A DNA stretch of 64,000 nucleotides from CAWJJM01 sp963843275 (GCA_963843275.1 CAWJJM010000002.1:1-64000), one strand, 5' to 3'. Counted from the first letter of the stretch, positions 1-8,601 are shown. Notes: generated by a model from the sequence alone, not told the origin. Translations and numbers: made by a program.

Positions 1-15
1 CCCCGCCGCCCGGCC

Positions 16-1195
16 ATGACGAACCTCGAACCCGACGACCTGCGCCACCTGCGCCGCGCCCTGCGCCTGGCGGCCCGGGGGCGCTACGGCACCGCCCCCA
101 ACCCGAAGGTCGGGTGCGTGGTGGTGCGCGGACACGGGGGAGGCCGCGAGGTGGTGGGGGAGGGGTTCCACGCCCGCGCCGGCGGTCCCCACGCCGAGGT
201 GGTGGCGCTCGAGCGGGCCGGTGCCGCGGCCCGCGGTGCCACCGTCTACGTCAGCCTCGAGCCGTGCGCCCACCACGGCCGCACGCCACCCTGCACCGAC
301 GCCCTGGAGGCGGCCGGCGTCGCCCGCGTCGTCGCCATCCACCGCGATCCCGACCCGCGGGTCGCCGGCGGTGGCTTCGCCCGCCTCGCCGCCGCCGGCA
401 TCGACGCCGTCGACGCCGGCCCGCTCGCCCCCGACCTCGCCGCCGACGCCGTGCGCCTCAACCTGCGCTACCTGGTGCCGGCGGTGCTCGGCCGGCCGCT
501 GGTCACCCTCAAGTGGGCGATGTCGCTCGACGGGCGCATCGCCACCGCCGGCGGCGAGAGCCGCTGGATCAGCTCGCCGGCGGCGCGGCGCTGGTCCCTC
601 GGCCTGCGCGAGGAGCACGACGCCATCCTCGTCGGCTCCGGCACCGCGCTGGCCGACGACCCCCGCCTCGACCGCCGCCTGGGCAAGGCGCCGGGGCCGA
701 TCACCCGCGTCGTCGTCGACCGCCGCCTGCGCCTCCCCGCCAGCGCCCGAATGCTCGCCCTGGTGGCCGCGGGCGGCGGTCCGGTGCTGGTGTACACTGC
801 CGCGGGCGATGCCGCGCGGCGGCGCGAGCTGGAGGCCGCCGGCGCCGAGGTGGTGCACCTGGAGACCCCCGAGCCGGCCGCCGTGCTCGCCGACCTCCAC
901 CGCCGCGGCGTCCGCAGCCTGCTGGTCGAGGGCGGCGGCGAGATGGCGGCCGCCTGGGTGGCCGCCGGGCTCTACGACCGGGTCCACGCCGCCGTCGCGC
1001 CGTTGCTGATCGGCGGTCGCGACGCGCCGGGTCCGCTCGGCGGCCCGGGCCTGGACGACGCGGGTGCGCGTCACCCTGGCCGATCTGCCGCGGCTCGACG
1101 ACCTGCGGGTCCACCGCCGCGGCCCCGACGTGCTGATCACCGCCCTGAGACGAGGATGTTTACCGGAATTGTTGTCGAGCGTGGGCGCGTCCTAG
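16..1195 (+). CDS. ribD: Bifunctional riboflavin biosynthesis deaminase/reductase RibD (one frameshift)
   Basis: RibD deaminates the GTP-cyclohydrolase-II product and then reduces its ribosyl side chain, in the cytosol. The N-terminal cytidine-deaminase-like domain shows the zinc ligands H59-A-E61 and C84/C93 within PCAHHGRTPPC. The reductase half (about residues 160-345) shows LKWAMSLDGRIA, SGTALADDPRL and LLVEGGGE. The frame breaks at about 1060-1064, where one extra G in a GGG run shifts the reading. Removing it restores a normal tail (LDDAVRVTLADLPRLDDL...) that ends at TAG 1193-1195, overlapping the start of ribE. Read uncorrected, ribD, ribE and the next gene look like one 923-residue fusion, which is artefactual. 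The start is the first ATG, 15 nt from the window edge, so an upstream start cannot be excluded. Confidence 0.93.
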
Positions 1196-1801
1196 CGGAC
1201 CCGGCGGAGTCCGGGCGCGGCGGCGTCGCCCTCACCCTCGGGCACTCGCGGCGGCTCGCCGAGCGCCTCGAGGTCGGCGCCAGCCTGGCGGTGTCCGGCG
1301 TCTGCCTCACCGTCACCGAGCTCGCCGACGACGGTGACGCGGCCCGCTCCACCGTCGAGCTGTCGCCCGAGACCCTGTCGCGCACCCACCTCGACCGCCT
1401 GCGCGCCGGCTCCGAGGTCAACCTCGAAGCGGCCCTGCGCGCCGGCGACGCCCTCGGCGGCCACTGGGTGCAGGGCCACGTGGACGCCACCCTCGCCCTG
1501 CTCGCCCGCGACGACCGGCAGGACCACAGCGTCTTCACCTTCGAGCTGCCGGCCGAGCACGCCCGCTACGTGGTCGAGAAGGGCTCGGTGGCGCTGGACG
1601 GCGTGAGCCTGACCGTGGCGCATCTGCTTCGCCGACCGCTTCACCGTCGCCCTCATCCCGCACACCCTGGAGGTGACGACGCTGGGCGCGATGGAGGCCG
1701 GGCAGCGGGTGAACTTCGAGATCGACGTGCTGGCCAAGCACGTCGAGCGTCTGCTGGCGGGATATCTGCCGGATCGGCGCCGGGAGGACGGGGGGCGATG
1801 A
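1156..1801 (+). CDS. ribE: Riboflavin synthase, alpha chain (one frameshift)
   Basis: Riboflavin synthase dismutates two 6,7-dimethyl-8-ribityllumazine molecules into riboflavin and the pyrimidine precursor. The diagnostic N-terminus MFTGIVVE starts at 1156 and the two lumazine-binding repeats are visible: the first has GASLAVSGVCLTV and the GHWVQGHVD signature, the second has GSVALDGVSLTVA. A single extra base near 1621 shifts the frame. In the shifted frame the expected end of the second repeat continues (DRFTVALIPHTLEVTTLG, then NFEIDVLAKHVERLL) to TGA 1799-1801. The corrected length is about 214 residues, normal for the family. The gene overlaps the ribD tail and shares an ATGA stop/start with the downstream gene, so the three are probably co-transcribed and translationally coupled. 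Confidence 0.93.
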
Positions 1802-2787
1802 GCCCGACGGCGGCGGATCGGGGTGAGGCGAGGGCGGCGCGGCCGCTGGTGCGAGCGCCGGAGCCTGCGTGCTTCTGGATTCGCTACGCGGCCCGCGGCT
1901 GGCCACCGCCGGATGCCGCCTGGTACGAGCCGCCGCGCGGCGGCCTGGGAGCGCGGCCCGGCGACCGCGGTGCCGCCGCCCCGGACGCCCCGCTGGCCGA
2001 TCTGCTCGGTGCTCCGTTCGACGACGTCGTGTGGCTGCTGCCGGTTCATCCGGACCGCGCCGCCGAGCGAGACGACGTGGCCCGCCGCCACCTCGACTCC
2101 GGTACCCCGGTCCTGGTCCACCTGCTGCCGGGCGAACCGCTGCCGCCCGAGGACGCCGTCGCCTTGCACGATCTGCTGCCCGCCCTCCTGCACCGCGATC
2201 TCGCCGCTCTCGCCGCCCTGCCCGCCGGCGCGGCCGCCGTCTGGCCGCTGATCGCCGGCTGCACCGACGACCCGGCGCTGTGGCGCGACGGGTGCGCCGC
2301 CCTCGCCGCGGCGGGGGTCGCCGTCGTGCAGAGCGCCGTGCCGCACCTGACGCCGGTCGACCGCCGGCGGCTCGCCCACGGCCTCGACGAGGCCGCCTTC
2401 CAGCGCCTGTTCCACGGCGGCGAGCCGGACGAGCGCGCCTTCGCGCGGGTGGCCGCCGCCGCCGGGCTGGCGGTGTTCCTGCCGCGCCCGCTGCCGCGCC
2501 CGCCGGCGACCGGCCAGTCGTCGCGCCGCGTCGCCGCCGCCCTCTTCCTCGTCGCCGAGCTGTGGCTGCGCCTCGGCCGCACGCCGAGCCAGGGGCAGGC
2601 GTTCTTCCGTGCCGCGCGCTGGGTGGACGAGTCGTCGTACGATCCCGAGGCCTTGGCGCGCGAGGGCAACCTCGGCGTCGTCGAGGCGCTCGACGCGGCG
2701 AGCTGCGCCCTGATCGAGGACGCCGCGGCGCGCGGCGGCGAACCGGCCCTCCTCGCCGAGCTGCTGGCCGAGTACACCGGGACCTGA
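1798..2787 (+). CDS. Unrecognised protein coupled to ribE
   Basis: This 329-residue protein starts with ATG 1798, overlaps the ribE stop as ATGA, and has a strong GGGAGGA ribosome site at about 1782-1788. I do not recognise the family. It is rich in Ala, Leu, Arg and Pro, with no signal peptide or convincing membrane segment. The middle has regular beta-strand/helix alternation (DDVVWLLPVHPD, GTPVLVHLLPGE, AAAVWPLIAGCTDD, GVAVVQSAVPHL), suggestive of a TIM-barrel or Rossmann-like core. The C-terminal third is helical and polar (GQAFFRAARWVDESSY). Its position suggests a link to flavin metabolism, or a conserved neighbour merely sharing the operon. The frame is intact throughout and codon use matches the neighbours, supporting a real gene. 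Confidence 0.7.
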   Translation: MSPTAADRGEARAARPLVRAPEPACFWIRYAARGWPPPDAAWYEPPRGGLGARPGDRGAAAPDAPLADLLGAPFDDVVWLLPVHPDRAAERDDVARRHLDSGTPVLVHLLPGEPLPPEDAVALHDLLPALLHRDLAALAALPAGAAAVWPLIAGCTDDPALWRDGCAALAAAGVAVVQSAVPHLTPVDRRRLAHGLDEAAFQRLFHGGEPDERAFARVAAAAGLAVFLPRPLPRPPATGQSSRRVAAALFLVAELWLRLGRTPSQGQAFFRAARWVDESSYDPEALAREGNLGVVEALDAASCALIEDAAARGGEPALLAELLAEYTGT

Positions 2788-2845
2788 GCCCTGCGTCTGC
2801 GACTCCGACCCGCCCCGATGCCGCGACCGCGGTCCGCATCCCACT

Positions 2846-2890
2846 CGCTCCAAGCCAACGCGCTCCAACCCAACGCGCTCCAACCCATCC
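2846..2890 (+). repeat. Three tandem 15-bp units upstream of the beta-barrel gene
   Basis: Three head-to-tail copies of CGCTCCAAcCCAACG-like units sit at 2846-2860, 2861-2875 and 2876-2890, and a fourth copy begins at 2891 (CGCTC). Units one and two differ at one base; the third ends ATCC instead of AACG. They lie in the 110-bp gap between the ribE-linked gene and the outer-membrane protein gene and are not part of a convincing coding frame. They could be slippage-prone spacer DNA or a regulatory array. Confidence 0.7.
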
Positions 2891-2924
2891 CGCTCCCATG
2901 CAGTCCTCCGTGGAGGAAGCCGCC

Positions 2925-3662
2925 TTGTCCCGATCCCTGCCGCCGGCCCTGGTCACCCTCGCCGCCCTGCTCCTGGCGCTCGCCGCCGCCCTGCCGGCCG
3001 CCGCCTGGGGGGTGCGGCCGGACGCGCCCGCCGCCGCCTTCCGGCTGTTCCACGAGCGCTTCGCCGGGGCCGCCTACCACTTCCCGCTGCACAGCGCCTC
3101 GACCCTCGGGCTGACCGGCTTCGAGGTCTACGCCGACGTCGCCGTCGACCGCGAATTCGACAGCGAGAGCTTCTACCCCGAGGTGGTGTCCGGCGACCTG
3201 CCGGGTGGCTGGCTGGCGATCGGCCGGGTGGGGGTGCGCAAGGGGCTGCCGGGCCACGTCGACCTCGGCCTCGCCTACGGCCGCGCGCTGGACGGCGGCG
3301 TCGAGCTCCTCTCCGGCGACGTGCAGTGGGCGGTCATCGACGGCGGCGCCCTGACGCCGGCCCTGTCGCTGCGCCTGACCGGCACCCAGAGCCTCGACTC
3401 CGGTCCCTACCAGCTCGAGCAGTACGGCGCCGAGCTGATGTTCAGCAAGGGCTTCACCGTCCTCACGCCGTACGTCGGCGGCGGCGTGGTGTGGGACGAA
3501 GGCAAGCTCGAGCGCACCGACGGCAGCCGCATCAGCACCGACGGAACCCACTTCGTCGCCTACGGCGGGGTGGTGATCAACCTGCTGCTGCCGAAGATCG
3601 TCGTCGAGGTGGAGAAGGCCGACGCGGTGCAGGCGGCGGTCAAGCTCGGCTTCGGGTTCTGA
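2925..3662 (+). CDS. Outer-membrane-type beta-barrel protein with signal peptide
   Basis: A secreted beta-barrel-like protein of about 245 residues. I prefer the TTG start at 2925: GGAGG lies 8 nt upstream (2912-2916) and the product begins directly with a clean signal peptide (MSRSLPPALVTLAALLLAL, cleavage near AAAWG). The in-frame ATG at 2898 has no ribosome site and would add nine acidic and polar residues. The mature part shows amphipathic strands with Gly/aromatic alternation (GFEVYADVAVDREF, GLAYGRALDGGVELLSG, LTPYVGGGVVWDEGK, HFVAYGGVVINLLLP) and ends on Phe (KLGFGF), typical of proteins inserted by BamA. The function is unknown; an 8- to 12-stranded porin-like or lipid-binding barrel fits. 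A Gram-negative envelope follows from this gene. Confidence 0.8.
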   Translation: MSRSLPPALVTLAALLLALAAALPAAAWGVRPDAPAAAFRLFHERFAGAAYHFPLHSASTLGLTGFEVYADVAVDREFDSESFYPEVVSGDLPGGWLAIGRVGVRKGLPGHVDLGLAYGRALDGGVELLSGDVQWAVIDGGALTPALSLRLTGTQSLDSGPYQLEQYGAELMFSKGFTVLTPYVGGGVVWDEGKLERTDGSRISTDGTHFVAYGGVVINLLLPKIVVEVEKADAVQAAVKLGFGF

Positions 3663-3688
3663 GAGAGCGAGAGACGAGGAGACCGGCC

Positions 3689-4761
3689 ATGCACGACGAC
3701 CCGCGCATCGACCTGCGGTCCGACACCGTCACCCGCCCCGACGACGAGATGCGCCGCGCCATGGCGGCGGCCGAGGTCGGCGACGACGTCTTCGAGGAGG
3801 ACCCCACCGTGCGCCGCCTGGAGGAACGGGCGGCGGAGCTGCTCGGCCAGCCGGCGGGCCTCTTCATGCCGAGCGGCACGATGGGCAACCAGGTGGCCCT
3901 GCGCCTCCACGCCGCGCCCGCCAGCGAGGTGATCTGCGAGACGCGCAGCCACGTGCTCAACTACGAGATGGGCGCGATGGCGGCGCTCTCCGGCCTGCTG
4001 CCGCGGGCGGTGGCGGGCGACGCCGGCGGGCGGCTCGACCCGGCGGCGGTGGAGGCGGCGATCCACCCGGAGGTGCCGTACCTGACCCGCACCGGCGCCA
4101 TCGCGGTGGAGAACACCCACAACATGGCCGGCGGCGGCGTGTCGACGCCGCGGCGCATGGCCGAGCTGGTGGCGGTGGCCCGCCGCCACGACCTGCCGAT
4201 CCACCTCGACGGCGCCCGCGTGTTCAACGCCGCGGTGGCGCTCGGGGTGGAGCCCCGCGAGCTGACCGCGCCGTTCGACTCGGTGATGGTCTCCCTCTCC
4301 AAGGGCCTCGGCGCGCCGGTCGGCTCCGTCCTCTGCGCCTCCGCCGACCGCATCCGCGAGGCGCGCCGCATCCGCAAGATGTTCGGCGGCGGCATGCGCC
4401 AGGTCGGCGTCCTGGCGGCGGCCGGCCTGGTCGCCCTCGACCGCGGCCCGGATCACCTGGCCGCCGACCACGCCAACGCCCGCCGCCTCGCCGACGTCCT
4501 CGCCGACCTCCCCGGCATCGCCCTCGACCCGGCGACGGTGGAGACCAACATCGTCATCTTCGGCATCAGCGCCGACTTTTTCGCCGGCGCCGCCGACGAT
4601 GCCGGCGCCCGGCCCGACCCTGGTCGCCCGTGGCCGGCGAGCAGGGCCTGCTGGCGGTGCCGCTGTCACCGACCCGCGTCCGCTTCGTCACCCACCGCGA
4701 CGTCCCGCGCGCGAAGATCGACCGCGCGGTGGAGATCCTGCGCGAGCTGGCGGCGGGGTGA
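3689..4761 (+). CDS. ltaE: Low-specificity L-threonine aldolase (two frameshifts near the 3' end)
   Basis: A PLP-dependent fold-type-I enzyme cleaving L-threonine/L-allo-threonine to glycine and acetaldehyde. Family marks are IDLRSDTVTRP at the N-terminus, the EVGDDVFEEDPTV segment, the histidine of ENTHNMAGG, the PLP aspartate in LPIHLDGARVFNA and the Schiff-base lysine in SLSKGLGAPVGS. An AGGAG ribosome site precedes ATG 3689. Two extra bases, near 4605 and 4629, break the frame. The corrected tail reads GEQGLLAVPLSPTRVRFVTH and ends with LRELAAG at TGA 4759-4761. The last 70 bp recur almost exactly at 6031-6100. It could supply glycine or run in the beta-hydroxy amino acid direction, but nothing ties it to the NRPS cluster. 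Confidence 0.92.
4692..4761 (+). repeat. 70-bp direct repeat, copy 1 (ltaE 3' end)
   Basis: The last 70 bp of ltaE, including its stop codon, match 6031-6100 at 67 of 70 positions in the same orientation. The two copies bracket the toxin-antitoxin pair and the doxX gene. Identity begins at CCACCGCGACGTCCCGCG and ends at the TGA. Confidence 0.9.
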
Positions 4762-4815
4762 CTCGCCGTCAAGCGAATCGCATCGCAGGCCTCGGCCAGG
4801 CAGCATCCGCCCATG

Positions 4816-4845
4816 TTGACCGATGCGTGGTGCATCGATTATGCT
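4816..4845 (+). promoter_or_regulatory. Promoter with embedded operator for the toxin-antitoxin pair
   Basis: A sigma70-like promoter: TTGACC (4816-4821), an 18-bp spacer, then TATGCT (4840-4845), 27 nt before the antitoxin GTG. The spacer holds a perfect inverted repeat CGATGC-GTGGT-GCATCG (4821-4837) between the -35 and -10 boxes. Ribbon-helix-helix antitoxins typically bind such short palindromes and repress their own operon, so this is the likely autoregulatory operator. It is the clearest promoter in the window and has lower GC than its surroundings. Confidence 0.65.
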
Positions 4846-4871
4846 TCACCGTGAACTTCGGGAGAATCACC

Positions 4872-5135
4872 GTGAGCAGCCAGCCCGTCACCGCGCACCT
4901 TCCCACCGACCTGGTGCAGAAGCTCGACCGGTATGCAGAGCGGATGGAACGGTCCCGTGGATGGATCGTCAGGGAGGCCGTCGATGCGTGGATCGAACGG
5001 GAGGCGATGCGGGATCGCCTGACCCGAGAGGCCCTGGCGTCCGCGGATGCCGGCCGCCTCATCGACCACGAGCGGGTCGAAGAGTGGCTGGACAGCCTGG
5101 GTTCGGCCGAGCCTAAACCCGTGCCTGAGCCGTGA
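4872..5135 (+). CDS. Ribbon-helix-helix antitoxin (CopG/ParD-like)
   Basis: An 87-residue antitoxin. The N-terminal half is a ribbon-helix-helix DNA-binding domain: strand VTAHLPTDLVQKLDRYA, turn MERSRGW, second helix IVREAVDAWIEREA. The acidic, less ordered C-terminus (RLIDHERVEEWLDSLG) would wrap the toxin. I chose GTG 4872 because GGGAGA lies about 8 nt upstream and the protein then begins directly before the DNA-contacting strand. Its stop overlaps the toxin start as GTGA, the usual arrangement for coupled toxin-antitoxin translation. It should neutralise the neighbouring ParE-like protein and repress the promoter at 4816-4845. Confidence 0.88.
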   Translation: MSSQPVTAHLPTDLVQKLDRYAERMERSRGWIVREAVDAWIEREAMRDRLTREALASADAGRLIDHERVEEWLDSLGSAEPKPVPEP

Positions 5136-5407
5136 TCGTCCGGTGGACTCCGGAGGCCGTCGACGATCTCGCCCGGTTGCACGACTTCATCGCTGGCTAC
5201 AATCCGCAGGCGGCGTTACGCGTCGTCACGGCTCTTCGCAACGCGGTCCGCCAGCTTCTGGCGCATCCCCGGCTCGGTCCCCCGCTGCCTGGATTCGACT
5301 CCCGCGAGGTTCGTCGCCTCCTCGTCGGTGACTACGAGATGAGGTACGAGCTGTCCGGCGAAGCGATCCACATCTTGCGCTTCTTCCATTCGCGCGAGGA
5401 TCGCTGA
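5132..5407 (+). CDS. RelE/ParE-superfamily toxin
   Basis: A 91-residue protein with the RelE/ParE pattern: WTPEAVDDLARLHDFI, then the YNPQAALRVV helix, LAHPRLGPPLPGFDSREVRR, and the final strands VGDYEMRYEL and IHILRFFHSRED. It lacks the catalytic set I would expect in a RelE mRNase, which favours a ParE-type gyrase poison, but sequence alone does not settle this. The start is GTG 5132 inside the antitoxin stop, and the gene ends 37 bp before the convergent doxX gene. The pair lies between two copies of the ltaE 3' end, suggesting it arrived in that interval by insertion or recombination. Confidence 0.88.
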   Translation: MIVRWTPEAVDDLARLHDFIAGYNPQAALRVVTALRNAVRQLLAHPRLGPPLPGFDSREVRRLLVGDYEMRYELSGEAIHILRFFHSREDR

Positions 5408-5444
5408 GGATCCCCTGGCGGGGGTTCGAACCGCAGGCGTCCAC

Positions 5445-5888
5445 TCAACGTCGCCGCCGCGCGATCCACGCGTCCACGCTCCACGACCCCGCCCCCGCGA
5501 ACGTCAGGTAGAGGAAGAGGAAGCAGTAGAGGACGGCCGGGATGCCCTGGTTGACGGTGGGGAAGGGGGACTGCGGGGCGTGGAACTGGAAGTAGGCGAC
5601 GGCCATCTCGCCGGCGAGGACGAAGGCGACAGGACGGGTGAGCAGGCCGAGGACGATCAGGCTACCGCCGATCACCTCCAACAGGCCACCGATGCCCATC
5701 TCGGTGAGGGGATCGAAGGGCGGCATCCCGGGCGGGCCGGGTGGGTAGCCGAACACCTTCATCGTGCCGGCCGAGACGAAGATCAGGCCGGCGACGATGC
5801 GCAACACGCTGAGCATGCGCCCCGTCCAGGGCGACGGCGACGGCGCGAAGAGCGAACGGTCGGTGGAGTGCGGGGTGGGCGATGACAT
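5445..5888 (-). CDS. DoxX-family integral membrane protein
   Basis: A 147-residue membrane protein on the minus strand, ATG at 5886-5888, convergent with the toxin gene. The four expected helices are visible: MLSVLRIVAGLIFVSAG, GIGGLLEVIGGSLIVLGLL, PVAFVLAGEMAVAYF and IPAVLYCFLFLYLTFAG. The GTMKVFG motif after helix 1 and the FHAPQSPFPTVNQG loop are standard for the DoxX/SURF4-like family. Such proteins act at the inner membrane in redox or sulfur-linked processes, often without a defined reaction. The N-terminus (residues 1-22) is polar and likely cytosolic. The frame is intact. Confidence 0.9.
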   Translation of the reverse strand: MSSPTPHSTDRSLFAPSPSPWTGRMLSVLRIVAGLIFVSAGTMKVFGYPPGPPGMPPFDPLTEMGIGGLLEVIGGSLIVLGLLTRPVAFVLAGEMAVAYFQFHAPQSPFPTVNQGIPAVLYCFLFLYLTFAGAGSWSVDAWIARRRR

Positions 5889-5902
5889 CGGGACCTCGTA
5901 TT

Positions 5903-5940
5903 CGGTTCGGCGGATCGGTTCTGGCGGATCGGTTCGGGCC
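5903..5940. repeat. Short imperfect tandem repeat upstream of doxX
   Basis: Roughly 2.5 copies of a 13-14-bp unit, CGGTTCGGCGGAT then CGGTTCTGGCGGAT then CGGTTCGGGCC. It lies in the 5889-6030 gap upstream of doxX. I see no convincing promoter boxes in this gap; the rest of it holds nothing recognisable until the ltaE-like repeat at 6031. Confidence 0.5.
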
Positions 5941-6030
5941 GGCCGTCCGTTCGGCCCGCCGCTGCCGGGTAGTCGAACGGCTGGCGCCGAATTCGACATG
6001 CCGATTCCGAGCCAGGCCGAAGTGGCCGTT

Positions 6031-6100
6031 CCACCGCGACGTCCCGCGCCCGAAGATCGAGCGCGCGGTGGAGATCCTGCGCGAGCTGGCGGCGGCGTGA
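6031..6100 (+). pseudogene. 70-bp duplicate of the threonine aldolase 3' end
   Basis: Reads HRDVPRPKIERAVEILREL plus three residues and a stop, matching the last 22 codons of ltaE (4692-4761) with three mismatches in 70 bp. No upstream aldolase sequence precedes it, so it cannot be a functional gene. It is either a short tandem duplication whose two copies were separated by insertion of the toxin-antitoxin/doxX segment, or the scar of a recombination event. Confidence 0.85.
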
Positions 6101-6121
6101 GGATCGCGGCTGGCGCCGGGC

Positions 6122-8601
6122 TCAGAAGCGGTACTCCCTCTTGACCAGGGTCACGTCGCTCGTGCCGTAGCGGCCGGGCACGGTGTCGTCGGGCCGGCGG
6201 ATGCCGTCGACGGCGGGAAGGCCGTAGTGGCGATCGATCACCGCGACGCCGAGCGGCCGGTCGGCAGCGAGCTCCACGATGAGGTCGAACCCCTCGGCGG
6301 GAGGCGCCCAGAGGTCGATGGCCAGGTCGGCCCGGCCCTCGTCCCCGAGCTCCTCCGCGGCGTCGCCAGCGGTGCTCCCGTCGGTCTCGGCGAGGGGCAC
6401 GGCCTTGCCCAGGAGGTGCACCGACTCCAGGCGGGCCTCGCTCGCCAGCCGCAAGGTGACGAGGGCGGTACCCGGGGCCGGAACGACGTGGAGCTCGATG
6501 CGGCGTGCACCGTCCTCCGAGCCCGCGGCCTCCTCGGCCGCCCCGCCCTCTTCGCTCGCCACGCCCTCCCCGGCCGGTGCGCCGTCGCCGGCGGCCGCCC
6601 CGCCGTCGTTCGCGGCGGCCAGCTCCACGAGGCTGGACGGGAGCTCGACGGGCGGCGCGTCGCCGGCGAGCAGCCGGCCCGGGTCGCGCGCGAAGAACGG
6701 CGTCAGCAGCCTGCGCCGGTCGCCGTCGAGAAGAGCGGAGGTCCAGGCGTCGGGACGAACGTCGAAGCTCGCCCAGGCCGCGGTACCACGATCGGCGTCG
6801 AAGGCGTAGAAGAGCGAGTCGGGTCGCGGATTGTCCGCTCCGTAACCGGTCGTCGCCGCCCCGCCGACGGCGAGGATCACCCCGGCCGCGAGGACCAGCG
6901 CGCCGAGCACGCGCCGACGGCCCAGGAGAACCTCGAGGGAGGGTGCGCAGAGGGCCACCAGGAGGGCGCAGAGGGCGGCGACTCCGACGACCGCACCGGT
7001 GCCGAGCGCGGTGAGGACCAGCTCGAAGGTCGGCAACCAGAGCAGCAGCGCGGGGACGGCGAGCGCGGCGAGGACGACCACCTGCCACCGCCGGAGCGTC
7101 CCGTCCCGGCGGTCCGGTGGCGGCGAGGCGACGAGCAGGGCGGCGGCGGCGAAGAGCGCCGGCCATGCAAACAGGTAGGCCGAGGAGGGCAGGAGCACCG
7201 CGGTGGCCACGGCGGCGACCGCCCAGAGGATCAGCGCGCCCGCCGCGACCGCGACCATCCCGCTGCGCCGCGCCACCGCCGCGAGCACCCACCACGCCGC
7301 CCCGGTGCCGGCGATCAGCAGCGCGCAAAGGTAGAGGTCGCTCGTCGCCAGGGCGCCGCCGGCCGTCCCCAGCAGGCGGGGCAGGAGCCGGTGCAGGAGC
7401 ACGGCCACCGCCACGCCGGCCACCGTGCCGGCGAGCGCGGCGACCAGGCCCAGCGCAAGCCCGCCCCAGGTCGCCGCGCGCCGGCGCAGCGCCAGGACGA
7501 GAACCGCGATCATCGCGGCGAGGGCGAGCAGCGCGAGGGGTAGCGCCCACGCGGTCGGATAGACCGCCAGCCCGAGGGCGGGCAGCCGGAAGTAGGTGGC
7601 CGGCGGACCGCCGCCGAGCTCGCCCGCCTCGGCGCCGCCGAGCTCGCGGGCGAGAGCGAGGGCGTACTCGCCGTGGTGCTGGAGACTGCCGCGGTCGAGG
7701 TGCCGGAGGTCGTCGCCGGGCGAGTGGTACTGGTCGAAGCCGTCGATGAAGGCGAAGTTGAAGCCGGGCAGGTTGCGACGGCGGAAGACCGAGAAGTCGG
7801 TGTCGTTGGGCAGCCTTTGATAGACGTCGTAGGTGTAGGAGTAGGCGAGGGGGTGGGGCGCGCTGGCGGCGAAGCGGCGCAGGAGCGGCGCGCCGGTTCC
7901 CGGACCGGTCTCGAAGAGGATCGACGGGCCCCTGCTGCCACGGGCCTCGAAGTTGAGCACCATGCCGACGTCGTCGGCGGCGGGATCGCTCTCCGCGAAG
8001 GCCCGGGCGCCCATCAAGCCGACCTCCTCGGCGTCGGAGAAGAGGAAAAGCGACGTCGCGCTCGAGGGGAGCCGAGGCGCGGAGCGCGCGGATCGTCTCG
8101 AGCAGCGCCGCGACGGCGGCCGTGTCATCGGCCGCGCCGGGGCGGGGGGGACGGAGTCGTAGTGGGCGACGAGGAGGAGAGCCCCGGGCCGCCGACCCGG
8201 CCGGGCAGGCGCGCGACGACGTTCTCGGCCACGGCCGCCGTGACGATGCCCGAGCCGCGGTCGCGCAGCGCCAGCTTCGGCTCCACGCGCGGCTCCAGCC
8301 CGAGCTGCTCGAGCTGCTCGACGAGGTAGTCGCGGACCCGGTCGTGGACCGCGGTTCCCACGGGGTGGGGCGTGGCGGCGATCGCCGTGAGGTGAGTCAT
8401 CGCCCGCGCCGCCGAGAAGGTCTCCGGCGGAGCGTCGGCGGGTGCCGGCGAGGGGGGGTGAAGGGGGGCCAGAGATGCCCATCCTGCGATCAGGAAGACG
8501 GCCACGGCGGCGAGGCGGCCGATGAGGTCCGGGCCGCGGGCTCCGGTGGTCGGGGAGCTTGCGGGCGGGTCGCTTGCGGGGGAGGGGCTCGGGCTCGTCA
8601 C
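6122..8601 (-). CDS. M28-family membrane metallopeptidase, ERMP1-like (about three frameshifts)
   Basis: A zinc aminopeptidase-type domain followed by a polytopic membrane region. GTG 8601 is the start, with AGGAGT at 8608-8613 and an N-terminal membrane anchor (LIGRLAAVAVFLIAGWASL). Zinc and catalytic residues are recoverable across the frames: LLLVAHYDS, DDTAAVAALLE, FSDAEEVGLMGA and LNFEARG. The final ligand segment reads NDTDFSVF, where many M28 enzymes have a His; this and the DQYHSPGD loop resemble ERMP1/Fxna-type M28 proteins. About eight hydrophobic segments follow between residues 330 and 600, giving nine in all, then an exported C-terminal beta-rich domain ending KREYRF. Frames break near 8183, 8136 and 8070. 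It is divergent from the NRPS operon and probably unrelated to it. Confidence 0.85.

Noticed and set aside
16..2787. One 923-residue protein fusing RibD, RibE and a third domain
   Set aside because: Frameshifts in ribD and ribE merely keep the frame open; each gene has its own start, a conserved N-terminus and a restored stop after correcting one base.
5411..5440. tRNA T-arm-like GGTTCGAACC and a possible tRNA remnant or attachment site
   Set aside because: Only a 10-bp palindrome is present; no acceptor or anticodon stem can be built around it.
5408..5444. Rho-independent terminator between the toxin and doxX
   Set aside because: TCCCC/GGGGG can form only a short stem and no U-tract follows on either strand.
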